DNA of 29,578 nucleotides from contig CACONV010000010.1 in assembly GCA_902628605.1 (NCBI GenBank), positions 1 to 29,578 of the forward strand, written 5' to 3'. The translations under genes were made by a program, and so were the position numbers. The notes beneath the pieces were generated by a model. That model worked only from the letters and a program-made list of their open reading frames with translations. It was not told the DNA's origin and made no database searches. Shown piece by piece: positions 19,924 to 28,390 of the stretch. Source of the stretch: an uncultured Bacteroidota bacterium. GTDB lineage: Bacteria; Bacteroidota; Bacteroidia; Flavobacteriales; Flavobacteriaceae. How positions within the stretch are numbered: position 1 is the first letter of the stretch; the number at the start of each line of letters is the position of its first letter.

Positions 19924-21111
19924 CTAGTCAAGTAGTTCTGTAACTTGTCCAGCACCTACTGTTCTTCCTCCTTCTCTAATAGCAAATCTAAGTCCTACAT
20001 TAAGAGCAATCGGTGATATAAGATCTACTGAGATTGATACATTATCTCCAGGCATTACCATTTCAACTCCACTTGGAAGATTGATATTTCCGGTAACATC
20101 CGTCGTTCTTACATAAAACTGAGGTCTATAATTATTGTGGAAAGGAGTATGTCTTCCGCCTTCCTCTTTCTTTAATATATATACTTCAGCTTTAAATTTG
20201 GAATGAGGCTTAACAGAACCTGGCTTGCAAAGAACCATACCCCTTTTGATATCAGTTTTCTCAATACCTCTTAAAAGAATTCCTGTATTATCGCCAGCTT
20301 CACCTCGGTCTAGTATTTTTCTAAACATTTCAACACCAGTTATTGTAGATTTTAATTTCTCTGCTCCCATTCCAATAATATCTATTTCATCGCCGGTATT
20401 AGCAACCCCTGTTTCAATCCTGCCAGTTGCAACTGTTCCTCGACCAGTAATGGAGAAAACATCTTCGACAGGCATTAGGAAATCCTTATCAATGTCTCTT
20501 TTTGGAAGCTCAATCCAATTATCGACTTCACCCATTAATTTGGTAACAGTTTCTACCCATTTTTGTTCCCCATTGAGTGCGCCTAGAGCTGAACCAAGAA
20601 TAACAGGAGTATTATCACCGTCATATTCATAAAATGAAAGAAGCTCTCTTACTTCCATTTCTACTAATTCAAGTAATTCTTCATCGTCAACCATGTCAGC
20701 TTTATTTAAAAAAACTACTATTCTAGGAACTCCAACTTGTCTTCCAAGTAAAATATGTTCTCTTGTTTGTGGCATAGGTCCATCGGTAGCTGCCACTACC
20801 AAAATTGCACCATCCATTTGGGCAGCACCAGTAACCATGTTTTTAACATAATCTGCGTGTCCAGGACAATCGACATGTGCATAATGTCTATTCTGTGTCT
20901 GATATTCGACATGTGATGTGTTAATTGTTATTCCACGTTCTTTTTCTTCAGGAGCATTATCTATTTGGTCAAAGCTTTGTGCTTCAGATAATCCCGCATC
21001 TGCTAGAACCTTCGTAATAGCAGCTGTTAAGGTGGTTTTACCGTGATCTACGTGGCCAATTGTACCAATATTTAAGTGTGGTTTTGACCGATCGAAATTT
21101 TCTTTAGCCAT
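19924..21111 (-). CDS. tuf: Translation elongation factor Tu
   Basis: GTPase that delivers aminoacyl-tRNA to the ribosome. The 395 residues are full length. G1 is [10 protein letters not shown] (19-28), switch II is [26 protein letters not shown], and NKADM is the base-recognition motif. Domains 2 and 3 are present through the conserved end [18 protein letters not shown]. It is the first gene of the cluster running to rpoC. Many relatives have tRNA genes just before tuf, but the 189 bases upstream here hold none. Only one tuf copy is in the window. Confidence 0.98.
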   Translation of the reverse strand: MAKENFDRSKPHLNIGTIGHVDHGKTTLTAAITKVLADAGLSEAQSFDQIDNAPEEKERGITINTSHVEYQTQNRHYAHVDCPGHADYVKNMVTGAAQMDGAILVVAATDGPMPQTREHILLGRQVGVPRIVVFLNKADMVDDEELLELVEMEVRELLSFYEYDGDNTPVILGSALGALNGEQKWVETVTKLMGEVDNWIELPKRDIDKDFLMPVEDVFSITGRGTVATGRIETGVANTGDEIDIIGMGAEKLKSTITGVEMFRKILDRGEAGDNTGILLRGIEKTDIKRGMVLCKPGSVKPHSKFKAEVYILKKEEGGRHTPFHNNYRPQFYVRTTDVTGNINLPSGVEMVMPGDNVSISVDLISPIALNVGLRFAIREGGRTVGAGQVTELLD

Positions 21112-21142
21112 ATTTTAGGATTTTGAAATTGTTTAAGAGGTG

Positions 21143-21150
21143 CGAATTTA
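21143..21150 (-). promoter_or_regulatory. Candidate -7 element (TAAATTCG) for tuf
   Basis: On the tuf strand TAAATTCG differs from the TAnnTTTG consensus at one base and lies 31 bases before the tuf ATG, giving a leader of about 25 bases. The nearest TTG upstream is 13 bases away, shorter than usual. It is the best candidate in the 189-base tuf-tesB spacer, which otherwise shows only AT-rich sequence and one 5-bp hairpin. Confidence 0.4.
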
Positions 21151-21300
21151 CAAAATTTTCTAACAATTACGCCATTTTTAATTATTTTTTTTTATAGAAT
21201 TTTTAGCTTTAATAGACCACAGTATGTGGACTTGAAAAAATTGCTTTTATCAAATTTTTTATTGTTAAATCCTTGAATATTATAATACAAAATCTTTATT

Positions 21301-22161
21301 CTATTTTCTTTTTAAAATTCTAGCCAGGCCTTCTTGCACTACTGTTGCCACTAATAAACCCTCTCTATCATAAATATATCCTTTCCCAAGGCATCTAGAA
21401 CCCGAAATATTTGGACTTTTCATTGAATACATTAGCCAATCGTTAACATCAAATTTTCTATGAAACCACATAGCGTGGTCTAAGCTAGCTGTTTGCACTG
21501 GATCTTTATATTTATCATGAAAATGACTTATTACGGACATTATAAGTAAATCATAATCTACTGCATATGCCAAAAATTCATACTGTCGATTTCTGGTAAG
21601 TTTTGTTTTATTTTTTAACCTAAACCATATATTTCTAATGCTAGTATAATCAATAGATTTATCGTAGTCTATCTCAGGTCTAAATTCAAATGCAAAGGGG
21701 TGACGCGATAGTAAATACTTTTTTATTTGAAGAGGGATTACTTTAGTTTTTTTCAAAAGCTCACTATCTGGTATAAGATTTTCGGGATTGAATGATGCTG
21801 GTGACTTTTCGTATTGGCTCAACCCTTCTTCATCAATATGAAACGAAGCACTTAGAACAAAAATTGCCTTCCCTTTTTGGTAAGCCGTAACTCTTCTAGT
21901 ATTAAAACTTTTACCATCTCTTAAATTTTCGACTTTAAACTCAATTGGAACCTCTATATCTCCTGCTAAAATAAAATACCCGTGAAGAGAGTGTACATAT
22001 CTGTCACCCATAATTGTTTGATTTGCAGCATGTAAGGATTGTGCTAAAACCTGACCACCATAAACTCTTTTCCAAAAAGTTTTATAGTTTTTTCCCACAA
22101 AGGTAAAAGCATCTATCCTTTTTAATGTTAATAAATCCGAAAGGCCGTAAGAATTTTCCAT
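21301..22161 (-). CDS. tesB: Acyl-CoA thioesterase II (TesB family)
   Basis: Hydrolyses acyl-CoA to free fatty acid and CoA; double hotdog fold. From the ATG at 22161 it has 286 residues, close to E. coli TesB. The first hotdog has VYGGQVLAQSLHAANQT and HSLHGYFILAGD. The second has FLAYAVDYDLL, ASLDHAMWFHRKFDVNDWLMYSM and GLLVATVVQEGL. The catalytic trio of E. coli (Asp204, Thr228, Gln278) corresponds to Asp202, Ser226 and Gln276, with Ser replacing Thr. A TTG six bases earlier could extend the protein by two residues, but it falls inside the -7 box, so ATG is preferred. The gene stands alone with its own promoter. Role is probably acyl-CoA pool control; the native substrate cannot be read from sequence. 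Confidence 0.93.
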   Translation of the reverse strand: MENSYGLSDLLTLKRIDAFTFVGKNYKTFWKRVYGGQVLAQSLHAANQTIMGDRYVHSLHGYFILAGDIEVPIEFKVENLRDGKSFNTRRVTAYQKGKAIFVLSASFHIDEEGLSQYEKSPASFNPENLIPDSELLKKTKVIPLQIKKYLLSRHPFAFEFRPEIDYDKSIDYTSIRNIWFRLKNKTKLTRNRQYEFLAYAVDYDLLIMSVISHFHDKYKDPVQTASLDHAMWFHRKFDVNDWLMYSMKSPNISGSRCLGKGYIYDREGLLVATVVQEGLARILKRK

Positions 22162-22164
22162 ATT

Positions 22165-22172
22165 CAAATATA
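22165..22172 (-). promoter_or_regulatory. -7 promoter element (TATATTTG) abutting the tesB start
   Basis: An exact TAnnTTTG match on the tesB strand, ending only 3 bases before the ATG at 22161. Transcription should begin a few bases after the box, at or next to the A of ATG, so the mRNA would be leaderless. No TTG is found at the usual -33 distance; that region is taken up by a 16-base T tract on this strand. Confidence 0.6.
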
Positions 22173-22178
22173 CGCCCT

Positions 22179-22194
22179 AAAAAAAAAAAAAAAA
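22179..22194. repeat. Homopolymer run of 16 A in the tesB promoter spacer
   Basis: Sixteen consecutive A on the plus strand (T on the tesB strand) lie 6 bases upstream of the tesB -7 box, where the spacer between -33 and -7 would be. Length changes by slippage could alter promoter spacing. It is the longest homopolymer I noticed in the window. Confidence 0.9.
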
Positions 22195-22386
22195 TAAAAG
22201 TATATTTCCCAAATTAATTTTAAAAATTTAATGAATTTTTTGATTTATAGATGTTAAATCGTAGTTGGAGAAAATTTTTATTAAATATACTTTTTAGAAT
22301 AAAACCTGTGTTATTTGCAATTTAACTCAATAAAGATAAGTGGTAAAAAACTATTTAAGATTTAATATAGTATTCGTTTAAGAAAT

Positions 22387-22809
22387 TTAATTTAACCCTA
22401 TTTTTTTAAGATACACAGTTTTTAATTTGATAACTTTTTTAATAAAAGTGGTAGAGCTTTTGTTATCTACAAAGCATTTAACATAATGTTTGTCTTTATA
22501 AAATGAATATATTTTTGATTCTCCTTTATAAATTACCAATTTATAGAATGGTATTATCAAGCCATAGGTTTCTAGTAATGATCTAAATCTAATGATTATA
22601 CCGTTTTTCCTAATTTCAATATTGCAATAATTTATGTTATTGTCCAATCTTAGTAATTCTACAATTTCTTTTGACGCATCAGTTATAACTAGTTTATTTG
22701 AACCAATACCTCTTAATTTAAATCTTTCATTCAATGAAAGGGGTCTTCCAACAATTTCCGTCAATAGGGTCTTAATTTTTTTTGAATTATATGATAAATT
22801 TTTAACCAC
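22387..22809 (-). CDS. Conserved flavobacterial protein of unknown function
   Basis: A 140-residue, lysine-rich protein with no signal peptide or membrane span. After a helical N-terminus (SKKIKTLLTEIVGRPLSLNERF) comes a region of alternating hydrophobic residues, IEIRKNGIIIRFRSLLETYGLIIPFYKLVIYKGESKIYSFYKDKHYVKCF, suggesting a beta-sheet domain, then a C-terminal helix. I recall similar proteins in flavobacterial genomes, always as hypothetical. The pattern of strands followed by a helix could fit a PH-like fold, but that is only a guess. The in-frame start is GTG at 22809; an overlapping ATG one frame off (22811) opens a short 15-codon frame only. A -7 box lies 4 bases before the GTG, so the mRNA may be leaderless. 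It is divergent from the DoxX-like gene. Confidence 0.75.
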   Translation of the reverse strand: MVKNLSYNSKKIKTLLTEIVGRPLSLNERFKLRGIGSNKLVITDASKEIVELLRLDNNINYCNIEIRKNGIIIRFRSLLETYGLIIPFYKLVIYKGESKIYSFYKDKHYVKCFVDNKSSTTFIKKVIKLKTVYLKKIGLN

Positions 22810-22813
22810 ATTA

Positions 22814-22821
22814 CAAAATTA
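22814..22821 (-). promoter_or_regulatory. -7 promoter element (TAATTTTG) abutting the 22809 gene
   Basis: An exact TAnnTTTG match on the minus strand, ending 4 bases before the GTG at 22809. As at tesB this predicts a transcript starting at or within a base or two of the start codon. No clear -33 TTG is seen in the AT-rich divergent spacer. Confidence 0.55.
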
Positions 22822-22902
22822 AAAATTTATGTTTAAAATATTTTGGCTTTTTATAATAGTATATTATCATTACATACATTATTTTTATATCAAATAAATT
22901 TT

Positions 22903-23292
22903 ATGCTAAAGATTTTAAATGTCTGCATTTCTCTATTTGTCTCTATTTTGGTAATGAATGTTTGGCTATTTCGATTTAATAAAGAGACACCCTACAGAGG
23001 GGGTAACGCTAAAAATATGATAGAAGAGTTTGCTACGTATGGACTTGATTTAAACACAATGTATTTAGTTGGTTCTTTGAAAATTATAGCTAGTTTAGGC
23101 TTGATAATTGGGCTTTTAAAAACTAAAATTTCTGTTTATTCTTCGCTCTTAATGGCAATTTTAATGACTGGTGCCATTTATTTTCACTTCAAAATTTCTG
23201 ATCCTGCGATCAAATATTTCCCTTCGGCTTTGATGCTTACTTGCTCAATCTTTATCTATTTTTCGTCAAAGAAAATTTTAAAAACAAATTGA
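22903..23292 (+). CDS. DoxX-like small membrane protein
   Basis: A 129-residue integral membrane protein with four likely spans: residues about 3-22, 48-67, 72-90 and 100-118. Between the first two is the conserved segment TPYRGGNAKNMIEEFATYGLDLNTMYLVGSLKI, typical of DoxX-like proteins, which are often found with redox enzymes; the exact activity is not known. The ATG at 22903 is chosen because the earlier in-frame TTG at 22843 would add residues unlike the family. The flavin-reductase-like gene starts 5 bases after its stop, so the pair is very likely one transcript, suggesting a shared redox role. No clear promoter box is visible in the 93-base divergent spacer for this strand. Confidence 0.85.
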   Translation: MLKILNVCISLFVSILVMNVWLFRFNKETPYRGGNAKNMIEEFATYGLDLNTMYLVGSLKIIASLGLIIGLLKTKISVYSSLLMAILMTGAIYFHFKISDPAIKYFPSALMLTCSIFIYFSSKKILKTN

Positions 23293-23297
23293 TATAA

Positions 23298-23912
23298 GTG
23301 GATTTTTTCAGTTCTGAAAGACTAGATTCATTAAATAAAATATTTAAGATAAATTTAATTAATAGTATCACTGGGTATAAATCTGCTAATTTACTTGGGA
23401 CTATATCAAAAAAAGGGATAGAAAATTTAGCGATTTTTAGTTCAGTAACTCATCTTGGAAGTAATCCTGCTCTTCTAAGTTTTTTTGTCAGGCCAAATGT
23501 TGTTCCTAGAAATACATATAAGAATATTAAGGAAAAAAAAAAATTTACCGTAAATCATATAAGTAAGGAGAAAATAAGTGATGCGCATCACACTAGTGCT
23601 AAGTACGATGAAGATATATCTGAATTCGATAAAACCAGTTTTCAATCTGAATATAAAAATAAATGGGAAGCTCCTTTTGTAAAAGATTCGGCAGTACAGC
23701 TAGGGTGTAAATATCTTAATGAATACCAAATAAGAGAAAATGGCTGTTCCTTAATAGTAGCATCTATTGAAATTATTTTCATAAGAGAAGGTTTATTACA
23801 AAATGACGGATGGGTGGAACTTTCAAAAGGTAATGTTGTAACCGTAAATGGTCTAGATGCTTACGCATTACCCAAAACTATTAAGAGATTTAAATACGCA
23901 AGACCAAAATAA
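23298..23912 (+). CDS. Flavin reductase-like domain protein
   Basis: A 204-residue soluble protein of the flavin-reductase-like (split-barrel FMN-binding) family. NLAIFSSVTHLGSNPALLSFFVRP is the characteristic FMN-phosphate and isoalloxazine region, followed by PRNTYKNIKEKKKFTVNHI and DAHHTSAKYDEDISEFDKT. The family reduces or binds FMN with NAD(P)H, but many members have no assigned substrate. The start is GTG at 23298, 5 bases after the DoxX-like stop; no ATG start fits the conserved N-terminus. It is the last plus-strand gene in the window. Family is confident, precise function unknown. Confidence 0.88.
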   Translation: MDFFSSERLDSLNKIFKINLINSITGYKSANLLGTISKKGIENLAIFSSVTHLGSNPALLSFFVRPNVVPRNTYKNIKEKKKFTVNHISKEKISDAHHTSAKYDEDISEFDKTSFQSEYKNKWEAPFVKDSAVQLGCKYLNEYQIRENGCSLIVASIEIIFIREGLLQNDGWVELSKGNVVTVNGLDAYALPKTIKRFKYARPK

Positions 23913-24212
23913 ACATCTAGATTTTAATTTTCTCTTTCACGGCGTTAGTCAAAATTTTATATAATTCTTTACTTAAATGGAGACTGTCTTGTAAAAGAAA
24001 TTTCGATGTAGCTTTATCTTTATTTAATATTTTAATATAAACATAAACAAGATTTCGTATTTAACTTTAGAAAAAGTTTTTCGAATTTTTTTTTGATGAT
24101 AAAGAACGTATTTCCTAAGTAGAAAGTGAGCTTGGCATATTAGTAACCGCTTTATACCCATCCTTAGCAAAACTCAAAACAATTCATCAATCTTATTCGA
24201 GTCACTTAACTT
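23913..24212. other. 300-base gap between converging genes; possible gene remnant
   Basis: No gene, RNA or strong terminator is evident. On the minus strand two short open stretches read like protein: one ending at a TAG at 24115 (SFAKDGYKAVTNMPSSLST) and one ending at a TAG at 23917 (DKATSKFLLQDSLHLSKELY, then KILTNAVKEKIKI). They are in frames interrupted by stops and lack good starts. They may be remains of a lost gene downstream of the amidohydrolase, or chance. An AT-only weak inverted repeat (GAAAAAGTTTTTC) lies around 24069-24083. Confidence 0.4.
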
Positions 24213-25502
24213 TTAATTCTTCTTCTTGTTCCTAATCTTTTGAAGGTATCTTTGCCATAATTTTGTTTGATGGCTTTCCAGAGAAACTTCTCTACCGTCA
24301 ATGAAAGCATAATCTAATATATTTGATCGCATATCTAAAGCATCTCCCTTTGAGATAAAAAATGTAGCACTTTTATCTATTTTTATAGAGCCATAATTTT
24401 TATTAATGCCTAAAATTTGAGCTGCATTAAGAGTTATCATTCTTAAAGCATTTTCTTTATCTACGCCATATGCTGAAAAGCTTCCTGCATAGAAAGGAAG
24501 ATTCCTAGAATTCATTCTTTCCATACTTCCACTCACATCTATTGAAACTAAGAGACCTGAGTCAACTAATTTTTTTGCATTTCTAAATCTTATTTTTGGA
24601 TCTTCGTCATTAAATGATGGTAAATTATGGGGATGTTTGAGGACTACTGGTATTTTGTTTTTATTCAATAAGTCAATCTGCTTGTAGCTATATATTCCTC
24701 CTACTAATACAATCTTTTTAATTTTGAGGGAACTTAAAAAAAGAATTCCATCCTGAATTTGTTTTGATGAATTTGCATGAAGAAAAATTATTTCATTGCC
24801 GTTAAACAAATTTCTCATTGCTTCGTATTCCAAATTTATTGGTTTTGGACTTGGTAAATACGACTTAGAAGTTTTAAAAAAATCTTTTATTTCTTTTACT
24901 TTTTTAATGTAGTTTTTATTTTTTTCAATAGTCCTTTCCCCAGAACTAAGTCTTTTATATGTGTACGGAGAAGGCCAATTTAAATGAATACCCACATTTT
25001 TAAAAATCAAAGCATCTTCCCAATTCCATGCGTCAAGTTGCATAATAGAGGATTTTCCACTTATAATGCCTCCTCTTGGTGTTATTTGGGCAATAAGTAC
25101 ACCATTCATTCTCATACTCTCTACTACTTTAGACTCTGCGTTGTAAGCTACGGATGAATTAACGTGTGGTAAAAAAGACCCTATTTCATCGTAATCTCTT
25201 GTTGCTCTAACCGCGTCAATTTCAGCCAACCCAAGAGTTGAATTTAATGCAATAAGACCTGGATACAAGTGAGATCCATTGGTGTTTATTGATTTGTCAT
25301 ATTTATTTTCAGGTTTTGTTTCTCCAACATATTTAATCTTTCCATCTTGAAATCCAACATAACCCTTTTTAATGACTGAACCATCTCCTATATGAATTGT
25401 AGCATTTTCTATCAATATACTTTGGTATTGTTCATTACCTGGAGTTTGCTGTCCAATAATCATAAATTGAGAAATAAAAAAAAGTATAATTGTTTTCTTC
25501 AT
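24213..25502 (-). CDS. Exported amidohydrolase-like protein lacking the HxH metal motif
   Basis: A 429-residue protein of the amidohydrolase superfamily (imidazolonepropionase-like group) with a signal peptide (MKKTIILFFISQFMIIGQ), so it should act in the periplasm or on the surface. It has the usual small beta-sandwich (IENATIHIGDGSVI) leading to the barrel. Where active relatives have IDxHxH, it reads I84-ALNST, with Asn87 and Thr89 in place of the two metal His. A later His242 (FLHANS) and Asp322 (SIDVSG) remain. The WNWEDALI and ITLNAAQILGI stretches are family features. It lies 2 bases after the larger amidohydrolase, certainly in the same transcript. It is probably a non-catalytic or altered partner of that enzyme; this pairing recurs in Bacteroidota as far as I recall. 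Confidence 0.85.
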   Translation of the reverse strand: MKKTIILFFISQFMIIGQQTPGNEQYQSILIENATIHIGDGSVIKKGYVGFQDGKIKYVGETKPENKYDKSINTNGSHLYPGLIALNSTLGLAEIDAVRATRDYDEIGSFLPHVNSSVAYNAESKVVESMRMNGVLIAQITPRGGIISGKSSIMQLDAWNWEDALIFKNVGIHLNWPSPYTYKRLSSGERTIEKNKNYIKKVKEIKDFFKTSKSYLPSPKPINLEYEAMRNLFNGNEIIFLHANSSKQIQDGILFLSSLKIKKIVLVGGIYSYKQIDLLNKNKIPVVLKHPHNLPSFNDEDPKIRFRNAKKLVDSGLLVSIDVSGSMERMNSRNLPFYAGSFSAYGVDKENALRMITLNAAQILGINKNYGSIKIDKSATFFISKGDALDMRSNILDYAFIDGREVSLESHQTKLWQRYLQKIRNKKKN

Positions 25503-25504
25503 CT

Positions 25505-28390
25505 TTATTTATCTACCGTTTCACAGAAAAACTCTTTATTTGAACTAGACTCAATTGGTTGCAACATTTGACCTCCATTCGTTGCAGATTTTATTTGATC
25601 AATAATTTTATCTTTTTCAATTTTCATTTCCTCTATAATTGATGGTATTTTGCTACTATCATAATATATTTTTCCATCTATAAGTGTTTTTTCAGCGCTA
25701 GCATAGATGGACAAAGGGTTGTCTGACCATAAGACTAAATCTGCATCTTTACCCTCTTTTAAACTTCCAACTCTATCATCTATATGTAAGAGCTTTGCAG
25801 GATTTAGTGTGACATACTTCCAAGCTTCCTCCTCACTTAAACCACCATATTTTACGGCTTTTGCAGCCTCTTGATTGAGTCTTCTAATTACCTCCGATGA
25901 ATCTGAATTATAAGCAACTGTAACTCCAGCCTCGGTCATAATTGGCCCATTGTAGGGAATCGCATCTACAACTTCATACTTATAAGCCCACCAATCTGAA
26001 AAGGTTGAGCCTCCTACACCATGACGAGACATTTTTTCTGCTAATTTGTATCCTTCCAAAATATGAGTGAAAGTATTTATACGAATCCCAAAATTTTCCG
26101 CGACTTTCATAAGCATATTAATCTCGCTTTGAACATATGAATGACATGTAATAAACCTCTTCCCTTTTAAAATTTCCAATAATACATCCATCTCAATATC
26201 TTTCCTAGGCTTTTCAGCTGCCCCCTTAGCTTTATTTGAAAGAGAGTTATAATTTTCCCATTTTTCTCCGTACTCCAATGCCCTGTTAAAGTAATCAACA
26301 AAAACTTGCTCTACTCCCATTCTAGTCTGAGGAAACCTGGAATAACTTCCCCAATTTGACTGTTTTACATTTTCACCCAAAGCAAACTTTATAAATTTAT
26401 CTGAATTTTTGAAAATCATTTTTTCATCAGATTCTCCCCATCTGAGCTTAATTATGGCAGAGCGGCCTCCAATAGGATTTGCAGAACCATGTAAAATCTG
26501 GGCTGTGGTTACTCCACCAGCTAGACTTCTAAAAATTGATATGTCATAAGGCTCAATAACATCTTCAATTGATACTTCAGCAGAAGAGTTTTGACCAGCT
26601 TCATTTATTGATGAAGCAGCAATATGAGAATGTTCATCTATTATACCTGCTGTTAAGTGTTTATCAGTACAATCTAACTCAAAATGGTTTTTGGGAGTTT
26701 CTAAGTTTTGCCCGATTTTTTTTATTTTACCATTTGTAATTAAAACGTCTATATTCTTAAGAATTCCTTCCTCTTCATTAGTCCAAGCTGTCACATTTTT
26801 AAAAACCATGTTTGAATATTTTGGCTTTTCTTTGAAGCCATATGCTGTATTAGGATAGGTAACTGGCAAAACTGGAAATTTTTTCTTTGGTTCATTTTTT
26901 TTAAGAACCTTATCTTTTAATTCAAGTTCTTTCTTTGCATTAGATAGTCGTTGCCCTAATATTTTAATCTCACCGGCAGATAATCCATTAAATTTGGCAA
27001 TATTTTTTAACTCCTCTATTGAGTAGCCTACCTTTTCAGCATTTTCTAAATATTCTAATAAATCTTCATCTGTAATATCTAAATTTAGAACCACATCATT
27101 GGGGGTTAAAACATGTTGCTTCCCAATAATCCAGTTTTCGTAAATAACACTTTCTTCCCTAAAAATAGGTCCAGATGTAACTAGGAAATTCGCATAAAAT
27201 CCTTTCTTTAGTTCACCTATTTTTTGATTCATTTTAAGAACCTTTGCAGGAATCTTTGTTAGAGACATCAATGCCTTTTTTTCCGATAGACCGTATGCTA
27301 CTGCTCTTTTAATATTTTTAATAAAATCGGAAATATTTTCAAGACCCTGGGAGGTTACGGCAAAATCCAGACCATTTTCTTCTAACACAGAAAGATTTGA
27401 CGGAGCTTGATTCCATTCTTTTAGGTGGTTTAAAGTTAATTTTTCATTTAATTCAGAATCCGAAACATCATAAGGTTTTGGGAAATTTATAGGCACCACA
27501 ATGGTATTGCCATATGATTTAATTCTCTCATGATCTAAATATTCAAGTCCAGAACCAACTACAGTAAATCTTTGATTTGTTTCTTTTCCAATTTTGAGTG
27601 CTCGCAGTAAGTTTAGTCTCCCTCCACTTTGAAAAATTTTAGGTAAGTTTTTATTTTGAATTGCAGCCTGTATCGAAATATCCTTGGAATTGGAACTTTT
27701 TTGATTATACCACTCTATATCCAAAAAAAATTGTCTTAAAAGAGCCATAGCACCCATAACTGATGTAGGATAAGATTGTGACGAATTAATACTTTTTTTA
27801 AAGGAATAAAATTCCGTAGACTTACTTTTTATAATTCGATAATTGTCAGTATGTCTATCACTAAGAGCAATCAAGGAGCCTGTTCCTCTATGTATACCAT
27901 TTTCTCGATGAGCATTTACTATTCCAAAACCCGCTTCCCTTAATTTTTTTGATTTAACTAGGTCATAGCTATAGTCATTAATTGAGTTATAATCACTTAA
28001 AATGTGATCATTCCAATAAAACCCTTCTCTATTAGGATTATATTGCGTACTTCTTCCTCTTCGTGTGGAACTTTCTGCTTTTCTTATTCCGAAATTTGAA
28101 TATAAATCAATAAAAGAAGGATAAATATATTGACCTGTTTTGTCATGTACAATTGAATTTTTTGGTATTTCAATGTTTTTTCCCACTTCAACAACTAAAC
28201 CATCTCTTTCAATTAAAATGCCTTTTTCTATTTTTTTGTCTGGAGAAACTATAATTGTAGCATTAATAAAAACATTGTAGGGTTGATTTGATGTTTTCAC
28301 ACCATCATTTTCAGGAAAATAATCTTGAGAGTGAGATTTTTCAATTGAATATATTAACGATAAAAGAATTAAAACAATTTTTCTAACCAC
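25505..28390 (-). CDS. Exported two-domain amidohydrolase with degenerate N-terminal half and intact C-terminal half
   Basis: A 961-residue secreted protein (signal peptide about 1-21, MVRKIVLILLSLIYSIEKSHS) built from two amidohydrolase halves. The N-terminal half (about 38-430) keeps the fold outline (beta-sandwich start INATIIVSPDKKIEKG and the closing IGELKKGFYANFLVTSG), but its metal motif is IDLYSN, with Tyr97 and Asn99 for the two His. A charged helical linker (about 438-505) follows. The C-terminal half (about 525-910) has all expected ligands: His587 and His589 (IIDEHSHI), His750 (ITCH), His776 (THILEG) and Asp830 (YNSD), and ends with the family's GSLKEGKDADLVLWSDNP. The start is GTG at 28390, fixed by the signal peptide. 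Substrate unknown; peptide or cyclic-amide hydrolysis is plausible. Two bases separate it from the next gene. Confidence 0.87.
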   Translation of the reverse strand: MVRKIVLILLSLIYSIEKSHSQDYFPENDGVKTSNQPYNVFINATIIVSPDKKIEKGILIERDGLVVEVGKNIEIPKNSIVHDKTGQYIYPSFIDLYSNFGIRKAESSTRRGRSTQYNPNREGFYWNDHILSDYNSINDYSYDLVKSKKLREAGFGIVNAHRENGIHRGTGSLIALSDRHTDNYRIIKSKSTEFYSFKKSINSSQSYPTSVMGAMALLRQFFLDIEWYNQKSSNSKDISIQAAIQNKNLPKIFQSGGRLNLLRALKIGKETNQRFTVVGSGLEYLDHERIKSYGNTIVVPINFPKPYDVSDSELNEKLTLNHLKEWNQAPSNLSVLEENGLDFAVTSQGLENISDFIKNIKRAVAYGLSEKKALMSLTKIPAKVLKMNQKIGELKKGFYANFLVTSGPIFREESVIYENWIIGKQHVLTPNDVVLNLDITDEDLLEYLENAEKVGYSIEELKNIAKFNGLSAGEIKILGQRLSNAKKELELKDKVLKKNEPKKKFPVLPVTYPNTAYGFKEKPKYSNMVFKNVTAWTNEEEGILKNIDVLITNGKIKKIGQNLETPKNHFELDCTDKHLTAGIIDEHSHIAASSINEAGQNSSAEVSIEDVIEPYDISIFRSLAGGVTTAQILHGSANPIGGRSAIIKLRWGESDEKMIFKNSDKFIKFALGENVKQSNWGSYSRFPQTRMGVEQVFVDYFNRALEYGEKWENYNSLSNKAKGAAEKPRKDIEMDVLLEILKGKRFITCHSYVQSEINMLMKVAENFGIRINTFTHILEGYKLAEKMSRHGVGGSTFSDWWAYKYEVVDAIPYNGPIMTEAGVTVAYNSDSSEVIRRLNQEAAKAVKYGGLSEEEAWKYVTLNPAKLLHIDDRVGSLKEGKDADLVLWSDNPLSIYASAEKTLIDGKIYYDSSKIPSIIEEMKIEKDKIIDQIKSATNGGQMLQPIESSSNKEFFCETVDK

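Noticed and set aside
21217..21229. Small hairpin CCACA-GTA-TGTGG between tuf and tesB
   Set aside because: Only 5 bp with no T run or conserved context; likely chance.
22843..22902. An upstream TTG that would lengthen the DoxX-like protein by 20 residues
   Set aside because: The extra residues do not resemble the family N-terminus; the ATG at 22903 gives a normal first membrane span.
24069..24083. GAAAAAGTTTTTC as a bidirectional terminator in the convergent gap
   Set aside because: The pairing is nearly all A-T with almost no loop, so it would not be stable.
24213..25502. Reading the HxH-less amidohydrolase as a pseudogene
   Set aside because: The frame is full length with an intact signal peptide and family motifs, and the gene is tightly spaced in an operon.
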